Below are positions 1-12,225 of a stretch of DNA of 64,000 nucleotides, one piece after another; position 1 is the stretch's first letter, and the number at the start of each line of letters is the position of its first letter. Position numbers and translations under genes: made by a program. A model generated the notes under the pieces. It saw only the letters and a program-made list of their open reading frames with translations. It was not told the origin of the DNA and did no database searches. Source of the DNA: Hermatobates lingyangjiaoensis (taxonomy: Eukaryota > Arthropoda > Insecta > Hemiptera > Hermatobatidae); contig JAPFBL010001928.1 of NCBI GenBank assembly GCA_026182355.1, forward strand, positions 4,845,001 through 4,909,000. Direction: 5' to 3'.

Positions 1-350
1 TGTCATTATTTCTTCTGGTAATGGTTGTACTCACTGTAAAGTTGAGTTTTGGACTACACCAGGTTTTTTTAACTCAGTAGAATGTCAGAAACTTATTGGT
101 GAGATGTTCTAAGAATATTCAGAGTGATTTTACATTTGTAGCTTGTGCTTTTAGTTAGTATTTTGTAGAAATTATATGAAAGGTGATTATACGAGGTGAG
201 CACTGATTATAAGTGATAAATCAAGTAAAACAAGTTATATCATGCAGAATGTCTAGATAGCATGAATAAGAGAAAACTTTAAATTACTAATTAGATATTA
301 TTACCTGACAAAAGTTAACCTATGAAATTTTTTTTTTGAATGATTTTAAG

Positions 351-490
351 GAGAAAATATAGCGGATAATGGAGGTTTGAAGGCTGCTTTTAGGGCATAT
401 CTGGACTGGGTTTCTCGTAATCCGAAAGAGGCGGCTCTCCCTGGCCTACCCTATACGCATGCTCAACTTTTCTTCATCAGCTTTGCTCAG
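351..490 (+). CDS. M13 (neprilysin-like) zinc metallopeptidase, penultimate exon
   Basis: M13 peptidases are membrane or secreted zinc endopeptidases that inactivate small peptides. This exon reads (G)[20 protein letters not shown]..., the family segment holding the third zinc ligand (E of ENxAD) and the Asp that orients a zinc-binding His. It continues to QLFFISFAQ, also typical. The exon starts after TTTTAAG at 350, with two bases of a Gly codon (phase 1), and ends with CAG before GTAATA at 491 (phase 0). The HExxH exon must lie upstream of the window. The family call is very secure; the paralogue is not determined. Confidence 0.95.
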
Positions 491-689
491 GTAATATCTT
501 ACATACGTAAAGTTGTATTTATCATAAAAATGAAGTATATTCAGTATTGTGTTGATTCAGTATCGAGGCAAAACCATACATAAAACCTTCTTCTTCTTCT
601 TCTGCTTATCTTCTCCATCTTCATTTAGCCAGCAGCCACTCTTAGCTGCTGAGCCATTTAGCAACTAATATTAATAATTAATATATATT

Positions 690-905
690 AATCTTCTTCC
701 CTCGGAGAGAGTGTTAAGCCGTCGGCCCTGAGTCTATACTATGTCAAGTACTTGTTAAAGATCCCTGCTCGAAATATACTTGAGTTAAGCAAAATTTAGA
801 ACTCCCAAAGTAGAATGTTCATTATGATATATGACAAAGGGTTAATGTTTGGTTTATGTGTGTTTTCTTTCGTGAGACTGCCACTACAAGCTAACCTAAC
901 TTCGT
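690..905 (+). mobile_element. tRNA-derived SINE, 3' body fragment
   Basis: The body matches the fuller SINE copies at 25733 and 31914: the CCCTCGGAGAGAGTGTTAA block, CTGAGTCTATACTATGTCA, GTTAAAGATCCCTGCTCGAA, then GGCAAAATTTAGGACTCCC-like sequence. The tRNA head is missing. It lies in the last intron of the M13 gene. Confidence 0.75.
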
Positions 906-1550
906 AATGCGAAGTTGTTGGACAGATAAGGAGCCTTATGGTGTGTTAGGACAGAACTGGAAATGTATAAGTGGAGATTGCTATACTGCAGCAGGTACAG
1001 TGGACAGGTGAAGGTGTTTTTACAAGTCGATGGGAGAGTATGTAGAAATGGACTTTGAACTTTGACGAGGTCGCACAAACCAGGAGCTTGGAAACTCGTT
1101 TTTTTTTAAAGCAAAAATATACTTTCTTTTTAAGTCTATATACTTATCTTTTTTTAAGTATCTAGTATATAAAACTGCTCGAGATTCAAATTGAACAGTA
1201 TGTTAAAGTTTTTAAAACTTTCCTTCATATAAATAAAAATGCCACAATGTGAAAAACAAGTGAATTTATCATCAAAGTATTCATCACCATAATAAATGAT
1301 GCATGCTCTTGAGTCTTTTGAGATGAAAAGGTGGTTCATCTCACCTTTTCAAAGGTCTTCTAGAGTCACAAACAAAGAGTACGACGAGGGCCGTAACTAA
1401 TGGAATGGTCTTTTGTTCCTGGTGTTTATTGTATATATATATATATATATTATATATATATATATACACAATTAAAAGAAACGGTTCAGCGGACTTTTTT
1501 ACAATAAAATAAAAAACGAAGGAAACACACAGAAAGACACAGACATAACT

Positions 1551-1588
1551 CACATCGATATTTCGACAATCGTCGTCATCAGGAGGTG
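1551..1588 (-). ncRNA. Hammerhead-ribozyme-like motif (family A, other arm)
   Basis: Mirror copy of the motif at 1694-1731, reading on the minus strand with the same core, stem II, ATAT block and stem I. The two would also pair with each other in any transcript that spans the foldback. Confidence 0.65.
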
Positions 1589-1693
1589 CGAAGAGCGAAG
1601 AGCGAAGAGTCCCGCAGGAAGACAGGGCGGTACTCAGAGTAGTACAGAGTACCGCCCTGTCTTCCTGCGGGACTCTTCGCTCTTCGCTCTTCG

Positions 1694-1731
1694 CACCTCC
1701 TGATGACGACGATTGTCGAAATATCGATGTG
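1694..1731 (+). ncRNA. Hammerhead-ribozyme-like motif (family A)
   Basis: Stem I CACCTC / GATGTG (5 of 6 pairs), core CTGATGA at 1700, extra C, stem II GAC-GATT-GTC, GAA at 1718-1720, stem III block ATAT, then C at 1725 as the predicted base before cleavage. The inverted arm carries the same motif on the minus strand. Activity is inferred only. Confidence 0.65.
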
Positions 1732-1796
1732 AGTTATGTCTGTGTCTTTCTGTGTGTTTCCTTCGTTTTTTATTTTATTATATATATATATATTAT

Positions 1797-1931
1797 ATGG
1801 TCCAGCAGACTTTTAAATAAAAACGAATTAAAAAGAAGGTAGCACACAGATATACAAAGGAATAATTTACTTCTATATTTCGACCATCGTCGTCATCAGG
1901 AGGTGAAGAGTCCAGCAGGAAGGTAGACGCT
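1797..1931 (-). mobile_element. Family A single copy, diverged
   Basis: Reads from GGTCCAGCAGACTTTT with sequence like the family A outer arm, including TTCGACCATCGTCGTCATCA near 1878-1897. The minus strand gives a hammerhead-like core at about 1870-1905 with ATAT followed by A. It abuts a family B copy. Confidence 0.7.
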
Positions 1932-2062
1932 CTGGATCAGTTGGTTTTTTGACCCTGACGAAGACCGCTTGTTACGGTGGAAAGATCTTAGTCTTTTTTT
2001 TTTATTTCTTATTGTGGTTTGAACATTGATTGTTGTTTCACGTGTTTATTGTGAAATCTTGT
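1932..2062 (+). mobile_element. Family B element (hammerhead-bearing)
   Basis: Begins near GATCAGTTGG and ends in GTTTCACGTG...GTGAAATCTTG, followed by TATATA. It contains a core at 1955-1989: CTGACGA, extra A, stem II GACCG / CGGTG, GAA-type end, AGATCT, T. Other copies lie at 21246, 29572, 50530, 50994, 53196, 53353 and 60893. Confidence 0.8.
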
Positions 2063-2338
2063 TATATATAAAATATTGGATTTAATACTCTTAAATTTTA
2101 TTCAAATAATAGAATAACACTGAAAAAATAATTTATTTTTGGAATACAATAGCTCTAATTTTAAATTTATTGTTGAACTTGTACGAAATACGGGTTTTCT
2201 ATATTCTTACAAAAATGTCTTAGTTAATCCATTATTTTTAGTAATTATAAAAGTAATAAACTACTTAGACTAATACAAGTGTATGGTATTTGAAATAATT
2301 TTCACTATTCTATCGGTGAGTAAATACTTGTTTTTTAG

Positions 2339-2515
2339 GTATGGTGTACTCAAAACACAGAACAAGTAGCTGAATTACTAGAAGAGAAGGATGCTCATTG
2401 TGCTTTTAGATTTAGAGTTATTGGTCCTCTATCTAATTCAATTGACTTCGCCAAAGAATTTAACTGTCCACTGGGATCAAAAATGAATCCAGAGCACAAA
2501 TGTGAAGTATGGTGA
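2339..2515 (+). CDS. M13 (neprilysin-like) zinc metallopeptidase, last exon
   Basis: Follows TTTTTTAG; phase 0 fits the previous exon, giving FISFAQ-VWCTQN across the junction, as in other M13 enzymes. It encodes 58 residues and a TGA. By family alignment the His in DAH and the Arg in FRVIG correspond to the substrate-binding His711 and Arg717 of human neprilysin. MNPEHKCEVW is the family C-terminus, whose Trp ends nearly all members. The step usually written HSPxxFR reads HCAFRFR here, which adds a Cys. The intron between the two exons (1848 bp) contains a SINE fragment and ribozyme-bearing foldback repeats. Confidence 0.95.
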   Translation, partial: VWCTQNTEQVAELLEEKDAHCAFRFRVIGPLSNSIDFAKEFNCPLGSKMNPEHKCEVW

Positions 2516-5500
2516 ATTATACCAAAAAGAAATAATCCTCATTTATGTCACTATCCAAAAAGGGAACAGAGTATATTCATGCATTCCACCACAGTTTGGA
2601 AAGCACGAAACTTTGTTGCAGAGATCTTCCTATATAAAAGCCGTACATTTCTTTTATTTATCATATATTTTTGTAACATATCTTCTCCCATATTTTATTT
2701 TTATTAAAAAAAAACTATTAAACAATTTTGGAATTAAACATTGGCTTTGTTGCAATATTGTGCAGGTCACAATCTTAGTGAATGATAACCAGAATTATTT
2801 GCAACAATTCTTATGTTTCTCAGCTAATCTAATTTCTCAATATTTATTTTTTTTTAATTTGCTTTTTCTTTGCATAGAATTTTTACCAGATAAACAACAA
2901 TTTTTATTTTATGAGGAAAGAAATTTTGTGTTATACAAAATTAAATGCAGTTGATTTTACCATTCAATTTTCATTCTTTTGTCAAATATTTTCGTAAAAA
3001 CCAATTTAAGCATAATAATTTGTGTTAGTTGATGAAACCAAGTAGGTTTTAATAATTATAGTCAAGTAGATAGATAATCGCTGTGAATCCTCTGCTCATG
3101 ATATTAAACTGTCTTCGTGTTAATGGTAAGATCCTAAACAATTTATCATTAAAATGTTTTAATCTAGAACATAAACAAATGTTTACGTATACCATAATTC
3201 AAACATCACAGTGTTTCAAATAAGTTATTCATTTTATAACTATTTTTTTAAAAGTAAATCTCAGGAATTAAAATCATAATGAAGTAAAATTCTACGTTTT
3301 CTTTATTTTTTTTTTATAATGTATGTAATATTAAATGTTTTTTCTTTGTTTTTTTTTTCATTTTTTTGGTTTAGGCCAGACTAATGATTTTAGGAAGATA
3401 CTTTCTTATTTCTAATAAAGCATAATTAATGGATTTATTAATCTTTTAGTTAAAAAGATTTATTGGCATGTAAATGAATTCTAGTGACATTTTTAAGTTC
3501 CTGAGACTTTCTCACCTACTGCATAAAATACTACAGGGAAATTGAAATTCCAGAATCAGTTTAGAATTATTAAAGTTAGATGTTTCAAACTGTAGGTTTT
3601 TTTTTCTTGCATTAGAACAACTGAGTTAGATAATATAACTTGTTAAAGATAATTTTAGCTTTATTTAAAAGTGTAAGCTTGTTAAAATGAAATTCGTCTT
3701 TGTCACCATATTTACTAAATTTATAAATGGGGGGTTGTTTATAATATGTGCTTGATTTCCTGGGATGATGTATTATTAGTTGGGATTAAATGTCAACTGT
3801 TTTCTGTGTTACCCAGACATCTCTCTTAGGTTGAGATCAACTATATTGAACCTAAAAAACAATAAGTTAAAAATTAGCTAAATTCCTAATTTCCCCCCTT
3901 AGGTATTTTTAACAGCTGATGCTTTAATAATGTACTGAATGATTTTAACTCTTCTTCATCTAATAATTTTAATTGGTTTGTTCCATTTAAGCAAACTTGT
4001 TTCAGCTTACTAAATAATTAGAGGGTCATAACTTGTTAATACCTTTAATTATTAATCCCTATTTACTCTAAGGTACATAAAATCGTATGACTAAACTCTG
4101 AGCTTTGTGTTTTGTAAATTTTCTAACATTGTCTGTGCAGTTAAATCCTCTTATGACTTTTAGATGTAATGCCTTATATGTTTCTAAATGTTAAACCCAA
4201 AAAAAAACTTCATAAAAATTTAACATCATTAATTTGTAACTTTTAGCTGAATTATAAAACTTTAATGTGTATTTTTTTTGTTGATGGAGACTTAGAATAT
4301 GATTGTGACATTGTATCCAATACTGGAGACTCTTCGGGAACAATTAACCCCTGTGATGTGATCCTCCGATCAGAGACTATAGTTTGTACTTAGATTTTAG
4401 TAAGGGGTTTGAAGGAAAAGATGTGGAAGTTACCAGTAAGGAAAGAAAATTATTTGTTATTTCTTATTTTTGTTATGATTTTAAAATAATGATAATAAGT
4501 TCCTGTTATTCATGAAATTGAAAATATTTTTGATTTTTAATTAAAATGGATATGCCCATTTTCTAAATGCTATAGTAAATCTTTCCAAAATTACCTTTGA
4601 TTAATTATAACATATTTTTCTTACCAGTAGTGTGTATACCAAAGAAATCTACACATTTTGGTTCAATCTCATTAGATGAATCGTATTTTTTGAAAATTAT
4701 ATTATGTAAAAAAATCAGCCAGATCATTAGTTAGCTTTTAGTTATTTCTTTTTTTTTTTTTTTTTGGCTATAGTAATTATTTCTGGTCAAAAGTTTTAAA
4801 TAGAAATCGTAATTACAGTTATTTTACTCAACTCTTTCTGTCGAAGGTACATATTTCTTACCATTGCTTCCACAATTCTCTATGTCATTATTTAAAATGT
4901 ATGCCCTTAACTTAACTCACAGAAGAATGTGGGTATTAATTATATTTCAATGAACGATATTAAATAAACAATGCGAAAAAGATTTACAATCCAACTTTTT
5001 TTTTCTTTAACACAAATAGTTTCTATGTAAATACAACAATTGGAGGTATATGATTTTTAGGCTAGAAAACAATCTTTCAAGGTATAGTTGTTTATACTTA
5101 AGTTAAAAATCACAAAGCATTGAGTGCCATTGAAATTTTTAGATAATTTAATAAGCAAAAAATGAAACATGGGCATTAAAATTTAGTTTAAAGGTAATTA
5201 TTCTATAATGGTAATTTACCAAAGATCTTCATTAGTTCTATAGATGTAAATTTCTGTTTCAATATGGCGTGTTTTTGAAATATTTATTTTGCTATAAGTG
5301 ATGTCTGTGATAAATTGTTGTAAGAAAGCATATTCCTAGAAAGTCCTATGTACAAATATTGGAATAAAAATTCAACTGTAGGTCTTTTATTCATACCCTT
5401 AAATATGTAATAATAATTTAATTATATATTCCTTATGAGCGTGTAATGGTAACACTGCCGTAACCTCCCTGAGTCTGTTGTAAACTTGCTTCAATAGCAC

Positions 5501-5940
5501 CGATCTATAAATGTTTAATAAAAAGCATGTTCGGCATTGATAATGGTTAATGAACATGCATGGTGTTATGTGCGAAATCTAAATAATACTGGAACGTGAT
5601 GGAATATTCGGAGGATAAATTAAAGAAAATTGGTAAAATTGAAAAAAAAAGCATACGAGCAGAGTTGACTTGTACCGGAACATTTATCACTTCAGATGAG
5701 TGTAAAGAAGCTTCTGGAAATGAGGTATAAGGTAGAATAGTAATTACAGAAAATATATGATGACTTTAAACAATTAATAGTATATGATGTTTCGGAAATT
5801 GTCACTGGTGATTTTACTGATGTATTACTGATGCTCCATCATCAGTGGTAAACATCGACCATCGGCTATACCAATACTAAATGTATATGGACATATGTAT
5901 ATGTATATGAAATGTATATGGACATATATACGCAAAAGAG
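2516..5940. other. M13 gene 3' flank, no gene seen
   Basis: AT-rich sequence after the M13 stop codon. The proximal part is presumably 3' UTR. A short stretch at about 4285-4390 is less AT-rich and open for some 40 codons but shows no recognisable protein. No RNA gene or complete transposon was recognised. Confidence 0.5.
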
Positions 5941-7400
5941 GCCGTAGTTGTGGAGGTCCTTGAAGATTATTTTGCATCTGTTTTTAGCGCTGAAATGAAT
6001 GTAAACGTACCAAAATCTGAAAATAGCAATCATAACATAATTTACAACAAAGCTGTAGTAGATGTAAAAATCCTAAAGAGTGCAATGTTGCTTTTAACAT
6101 GAGTGAATTATGATGGGCCTTTCTTAAGACTAAAGATACAACTCCAGGAATACGTCAGATTCCTTATGCCTTCCTTCGAAATCTTCCGCATAAAGGTAAG
6201 ATAAGGTTACTTTTATACAACTGTATATGGAGAACTGGCAACTACTCAAACTAGGAGATCAAAGCCTAACCATTTTCTCCGTAGAGATTCTTAAACGAGA
6301 ATGAATAAGACCAATATTCTCGTCTTCACACTCGGACTCGACCATTAAATATCAGAGGGAGAGAACTGATGAAGAAATTTGCCATTAAAAAGTGAAAGTT
6401 CTTCCTTGTGCAGATTCAAATCATCCTTCCTGGCTCCTACCAATGGCGAATATAAATTCAGATCTAGGAAAATATCCAAAATTTGACACTTCACTGCATG
6501 TTTATAAAGATCTGTTCAAAGCGTTGCTAAATAAATACAGAGAATACAAACATATATACAGATCGATCTCACACCCAAGATGGAATGGGCTGTGCGATAT
6601 ATGCAGACAACACACAGGTCATGGTCCCTCCCTCCTGTAACCAGTGTTTATACAGCCGAACTAATAGCCTTATACAAAGCAATCAATTATTGCCATACAG
6701 AATCAGTCTTAAAGTATTTGATTCTTTCAGATTCCAGGTTGGCACGAAATTTAAAACATCCTATAATTATTAAGATATTTGAATAACTCCATGACCTAAT
6801 TATTAGGAAAAAGCAAGTGTCATTTGCTTGGATACCAAGCCATGTCGGTATTGAAGGAAATGATAAAGAAGACAGAGCAGCAAAGGAAGCAACCAACAGA
6901 GAAACTAGAAATATAATAGCTGTGAGACCGAATGACATCAGAAAGAACATTACAAAAGCAATATGGACAGGGTGGAAAACCGAATGGAATGAAGAAACCA
7001 CTCAACTTCGGAAAATAATAGTATCAATTGGGAACAATGAGCGCTGGAACAGGAAATCGAGAAACGAATGTGATCTTAAACCGCCTACGTATAGGTCACA
7101 CGCGAGCCACACATAGTTACCTGTTAGCCAAAGAGCAAAGACCCTCATGTCCAAAATGTAAAGATTTGTTGACGGTGGCCCATTTAATTGAAGAATTCCC
7201 ACAATTAGAAGAAGAAAGGATGTCTGCGAGCATGCCATCAAAATTGATAATAGCTCTAGCGCCTGATAATAAATATTCTAGTGAAGTGAATCATTCCTAA
7301 AGGAAATAAACATATACAACAAAAATGAGAAACTAGAGAATCAAACAAAACCAGACAGTGCTAATATCCTACTAGGCGATGCACTTATCAAGTATAGATA
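5941..7400 (+). mobile_element. Degenerate non-LTR retrotransposon (LINE) relic: RT start, RNase H, C-terminus
   Basis: Near 5945 a frame gives a segment like the region just before LINE reverse transcriptase (DYFASVFS). Near 6150 another gives PGIRQIPYAFLRNLPHK, the start of RT in Jockey/R1-like elements; the catalytic RT core is missing. At 6560-6620 an RNase H start can be traced across frameshifts. From 6817 the frame reads FAWIPSHVGIEGNDKEDRAA, the classic RNase H motif with His and Asp. From 7058 a shifted frame reads LNRLRIGHTRATHSYLLAKE with CPKC and a nearby His, the C-terminal zinc-knuckle region of such LINEs. Stops and frameshifts show it is dead. Confidence 0.9.
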
Positions 7401-8339
7401 AAAAACAAAAATTAAATAAGCCTTACAGCGATGGAGAGTTCGTCAAAAACTGTTTACTGACGGCTGTTGAAATTGTGTGCCCTGAGAATCGACATGCTTT
7501 TTTGCCAATATTAGCTTAACAAGAAATACAGTGGCAGACAGGATCTTGTAAATATCGGTAGATTTGAACCACCAACTAAAAAGCTAAGTGAAATTATTTT
7601 TGGCATTTTCTGTTGCAATTCATGAGAGTATTGGTATTCATTTGTTCAAATTGCTTTCCACATGTTGAAAAAAGTGTATTTAAGTTCCACAAAGCTGTGA
7701 CTAATTGTTATGCAACAATATCACTATCACTGTGATCAGTTTTATGTATAACGCAACTAAATAAATGTTAAACTGAAAAACAGTTATAAAGTTGCACATA
7801 CTTTAAGTTATTAGGTTGTTCATAATGTATTTATTAAAAGGAAAATTCATTTAATAAGGTTTTTATAATTGACTTATTCTTTTCTACACTAGTATTTAAT
7901 ATACCTTATACCTGGTACTAATTGTTAGCACTAGGACTAATACAGAGAAAAAAGTGACTTACTGTTGGTTCTATGTAATTTTGGAATGACTTATTGGTCG
8001 TCCCGCTTGAGACTAGATTAAGCTGCATTCGGCTCCCAGACCAAAGTGAGTTTGACAGATCTGATTGAAATCATGTTGGGCATTTAAATGTGTTAAGTAT
8101 ATTGTAAATGCAATTATGATTATGTGTTATATTTCTTATTTTTATTCATCTACTGTCTACATGAAATATTTATTAAATAACTAAGGATTTAATTAATTTT
8201 AATGAATTCCTTTGTTGAAGTTATACCCAACACACCTGCGTATATTGGGTAAAGTGATGGAATCATGAAGATAATTGAATTTACAACTAAAGAAAATAAA
8301 AAATTACTGCGGTATTTGAAATGGTGGTAGGCATAGTCA
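7401..8339. other. No gene seen
   Basis: AT-rich sequence between the LINE relic and a poly-C tract. No open frame, RNA gene or transposon end was recognised. Confidence 0.4.
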
Positions 8340-8355
8340 GTGGCGTGCCGAGGTG

Positions 8356-8373
8356 CCCCCCCCCCCCCCCCCC
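8356..8373 (+). repeat. Homopolymer C18 tract
   Basis: Eighteen consecutive C follow CAGTGGCGTGCCGAGGTG. That leader resembles the terminal repeat of some cut-and-paste transposons, but no matching far end was found. Confidence 0.8.
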
Positions 8374-8436
8374 AACATCAGGTCGAGGCGCCCCTAAATT
8401 TGTAGTAGTTTTCTTTAAAACCAATAATTCGTGATG

Positions 8437-9000
8437 CTATGATTCACCCACACGTTTTGCGCTTGTTCCCCTTCTGATAGTTTCTTCGCCACATTGGCTC
8501 TCAATTCCTTCCTGGTAATTTGTGACTTTAAAAGGACCCTCATTGTTCTGAAAAGCTTTAGCACTCATTTTCACCATTCCAATGCTTAGATAATCAGAAG
8601 TTTTTGGTTTGAATGCTTTGAACATCAAACTTAACCAGCATCTTTCTTTCTTAATATAGCATTCAGTTTCGTCATACTGTCGCTGTTCAACAGATTGCTT
8701 ACTAGATGAAGATGATGCTGACTAGAAACGTATGGCAAATCAGTTTGTTTTGCTGTCCATGCAGGTGGTGGGGGTAATGATGAAGATAAGTTCTGATGAT
8801 GAACAAGATGATGAATATAAATACCTTCTCTGATGCTGTGTCTGTTTTGTTAGTGGCGGCAACAAATGGGGAAACTATTCGATTGTTAGTATCTCTACCT
8901 GGACGTAGCTCTCTTAGAAATTCAGTCATAACTTGGTTGGACTTCCTAAGATCTTCGGGCAATCTTTTTCTATACTTTCGTCTCTCCGCACTGAATTCTT
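8437..9000 (-). pseudogene. Unrecognised open frames, possible relic of a coding sequence
   Basis: The minus strand is open in two pieces. The upstream piece (about 8990-8815) reads RRKYRKRLPEDLRKSNQVMT and on to PFVAATNKTDTASEK, with charged, protein-like composition. The downstream piece (8628-8437) is also open. A frame change and stops separate them. I do not recognise the family; a transposon-encoded protein or a decayed retrogene is possible. It sits next to the C18 tract. Confidence 0.3.
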
Positions 9001-9631
9001 TTTTTTTGTTTTTCCTTCATTCACAAAACTTTTAATTAAAATAAAAAAAAAGTTTTTTATATAAAAATTTGAAATAATTATGTTTGTCACCCACCTATTA
9101 CTAGTTACAGTTCGAAATGAAATAGTGCTATTTGGAAAGTCATTTTCTTTGTTTTCATATTAAATAGTCTTAATAATTAATCTAAATTTAATGTAACAAA
9201 TTTAGTTTATACAGGAACTGGGAAAGGATATTGTAAAAATACGAATTTGTAACTTCTGAAAAAAAATAAACAAGTTTCGACTAACGATCCATTAAATTCC
9301 TCACAAATTTAAAGTTAATTTTTTTTTTAAATACACTTCCCAAAAATATTACTAGTTTAAAGAATTTTCAGATGAATCTGGCTAAGGAAGAATACAGTCG
9401 GAAGTTCATGGCCAACAACGGTTACTTTGTTGTCGTTTCACGTTTTTTTCACCTTATGACGATGAAACAATTAGGTCCATAGCAGTTCTTTTCTATTCCC
9501 GTGAATCTTTATAATTTTAATTTTTCTAGTCTCTTGTCATCTTTTTTTTAATTCAATTTAATTTTTTAGAAAAATTAATCAAGCACAAGAAAACCACCTA
9601 TTTAGAAAAAGGACTTTCAAAAATAAAATTC

Positions 9632-9720
9632 TCCAGACGACGACGGATGTCGAAATATTGAATTGAGCCTTCATAGGCTTTTTGTTTTGTGCTTAATTAC
9701 ATTTATTATTTATGAAAAAG
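9632..9720 (+). mobile_element. Family A fragment with hammerhead-like core
   Basis: CAGACGA, extra C, stem II GAC-GGAT-GTC, GAA, ATAT, T at about 9640-9665: the family A design with the second core base changed (CAGACGA for CTGACGA). No mirror arm nearby. Confidence 0.55.
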
Positions 9721-12132
9721 TACGTAGACACACTTTAGCAGGATATTTAAACAAACCAACAATGTCTTAAAAAAAATTGCTTCTTATTCATTACAATACA
9801 CAACATAATTATAAAATAATATAGCATCAAAACTTGAACAATTAATTCAGAAATCATTCAGTATTAATAAAATAAAGTTAAAACGATAATCAATTATCAA
9901 GATTGAACCATATCAGTATAAATATTGTATATACACAAATGTCATAGAATAAACCACACGTTTAATTCAAATTCATATATACCATAACAGCAGATTTCTA
10001 ACTTTACATAAATTTTTTATATTTTTTTTTAAATTGTTAAGTAAAGGTCACTTAAAATGTATATATATATGAAAGTCACAACAGAATCATTAGCATTTTT
10101 TTAAAGCTAAACTAACACAAACATGTAAAAACATCACATCTTACACTAAAACCTAACCTTAAAAACAAGTACACTTATAGGTTACAATATTACGGTCACA
10201 TTATAAAATCGGGACTATTTTCCCGAGGCACTCAAAATTGTGAAAGCTAATTTGCTCGTAAGTACAGCATCTTAAGTAAGAATAGAAAACAAAAGAAAAT
10301 TATAAACGTATAATCAAGTACCAAAAATTTAGATATATTTAAAAAAGTTGTAAAATAATATTCTTTTTTAATATAAAATTATTTCTTATTTCAAGAAATA
10401 TTTACTTATGTCAGTCGATTATTTTTAAGTAAGGCACTGTTGGAAGGACTTGGCAATTTATTGAGCACGAACATTACTATCATGATCAAATTAACAACAC
10501 AGTTTCAGAAAAATCTAATAAATAACTACACATCTATTAATAATCACAGTTTTTATTCAAAGAAAAAAAAAAGTACTTTTATGTTTTAGGCAACTTTGCT
10601 TATTTCGACTCGTGTTTGGCAGAGTGTTCTTTTTTTCTCAAATACCTAAATTTAGATGGCACTAAAGAAGGTATGGTCAGAAAAGATGATAATTCTAAAT
10701 ATTTTTGAGCATTCCTTTTTCATAAACAGCTACATTTCAGTTACTATCTTAAGTAACAGAAAGTGCTATAATCACAATAAAAACAAGAACTTTCGTTACA
10801 AGTTCTGCATTATATATTAATTACATATCCTAATAGTGGAGGATAGAGTAACTGGATTACTCTTTTGTCAGTCATAATTTAATATTTCTCCCTTTAATTG
10901 CACTTTTTTTTCGTATACTGATCATAAAACATTTACATTGATTTGAATATGAATTCAAACAAAAATAATTCACAAGAAAACCATAGGCTTCCTTTTGATT
11001 CAAAATTTTTTCTTGAGCACATTTTCTAAATTAACTATTAAGAATATCAAAATATTAGATTTCATTTTCGTGAAGTATCTCAGAATTTTTGAATAAATTT
11101 TTGAAAGAGATAATTTAAGATTTTTTTGATATTGGAAAATACACATCATTGATTTATTGGTTGATTTCTTCAACAAAAACATGGAATTTTTTAAACGAAT
11201 ACACAGTTCTTTCACTACCATTATCCTATTATGTTTAAATATTTAATTATTTTCTTTCTCTAGGAGTATAAACATCAAATAAAGGGTGGTAATAGTTTTT
11301 CTTTTCTTTTTTTCAAGTAGGAAGACAAACAACTGTTGTTTTTACAAAACATTAACTATTCTGATTTAAAATAGTTGTTTCAACTTGAAAATAAACAGTA
11401 ATTTGAAACAGTAAAAATTGGTAAACATTGTTTCTTTAAACAGTTTTGAAAAGTATCTAATTATATTTTAAACAAAACATAATTAATAATATACAAACAA
11501 AAAGTTTTTTTGTATTCCCAGACTGAATTCACTTATAAACTTTTCTCTGATAGCCAAAGTAAGAGAAAACAAATTTTGCTGTGGCAGAGTTAAGTAAATA
11601 TTGCCTGGTAATGCGATATTCTGTGTTAGACGATTATTCCAGTTTATAATGAAACTAGCTAAAAGGTAGGAAAATAAATGAAATACTTATACCGTATCTT
11701 TTTGTTTTTCTATAAAAGAATGAAACTGTTTCTGACTTTTACTTCATTTTCTAAAGCACCAAGATAGCAATAAAAATATTGCAATCATTTAATTGACATA
11801 ATGGATTTTTTCCTAAATAAAATATTTCATTGAAGCAAAAAAAAAAAATAACATCACAAAAAATAATATTTAAATTTTTTGTTAATGGCCACATAAAATT
11901 CAACATAAAGAAACCACAACATTAACAATTGCAAAGATAAAAGCCTCCTTTGTGTTATCAACAGCCACTATTAAACATAACATATATTTTTAACAATAAA
12001 TAACATTGACTTCCCACTGGACGGAGAGGAGTAGCACTTCTTTTCATTGTTCATTACAACTCTTCTGTACAAGAAATAACTCTAATAGATATATTAATAC
12101 AGTTTTTTTTAAAGTAGAAAGGAAGTTTTGGG
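9721..12132 (-). other. YAP/Yorkie 3' flank, probably including the 3' UTR
   Basis: Very AT-rich and free of transposons I can recognise, unlike most of the window. It follows the YAP stop codon on the minus strand. Several AATAAA signals occur on that strand (for example near 11151 and 10552), so the UTR end cannot be fixed. A minus-strand open frame at 11000-11221 is low complexity and not considered a gene. Confidence 0.45.
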
Positions 12133-12225
12133 TTAAAGCCAGGTAAGGCTGCTGCCTGGTTTGTTTATGGGGTTGATCAGTGCCTGAACGTCTTCCAAAA
12201 TGTCGCTAGTGAATTCCTCACCAAG
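12133..12225 (-). CDS. yki: Yorkie/YAP1 orthologue, last exon (PDZ-binding C-terminus)
   Basis: Reads LGEEFTSDILEDVQALINPI then NKPGSSLTWL and TAA. YAP1 ends in LTWL, which binds PDZ domains and supports nuclear localisation; the preceding SDIL...D segment matches human YAP (SSDILNDMESVL). The exon follows TTTACAG at 12226 in phase 0, as required by the previous exon. Drosophila Yki lacks this PDZ tail as far as I recall, so its presence argues for a non-dipteran lineage. Confidence 0.95.
   Translation of the reverse strand, partial: LGEEFTSDILEDVQALINPINKPGSSLTWL

Larger units (their letters stand above)
1502..1780. mobile_element. Foldback element, family A (hammerhead-bearing)
   Basis: Nearly perfect inverted repeat centred at about 1641, arms about 135 bp, (TA)n on both sides. 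Outer ends carry AAAACGAAGGAAACACACAG and its complement. Each arm contains a hammerhead-like core, so both strands encode one. A second copy lies at 56890-57195, which also shows the outer AAACGGTCCAGCGGAC end that can be seen here just outside the arms (1478-1497). It lies in the M13 intron. Confidence 0.85.

Noticed and set aside
1341..1553. Minus-strand open frame near the first foldback
   Set aside because: Mostly translated (TA)n and foldback arm.
2502..2954. 150-codon plus-strand open frame after the M13 gene
   Set aside because: AT-rich, begins inside the M13 last exon in another frame, no recognisable domain; most likely 3' UTR.
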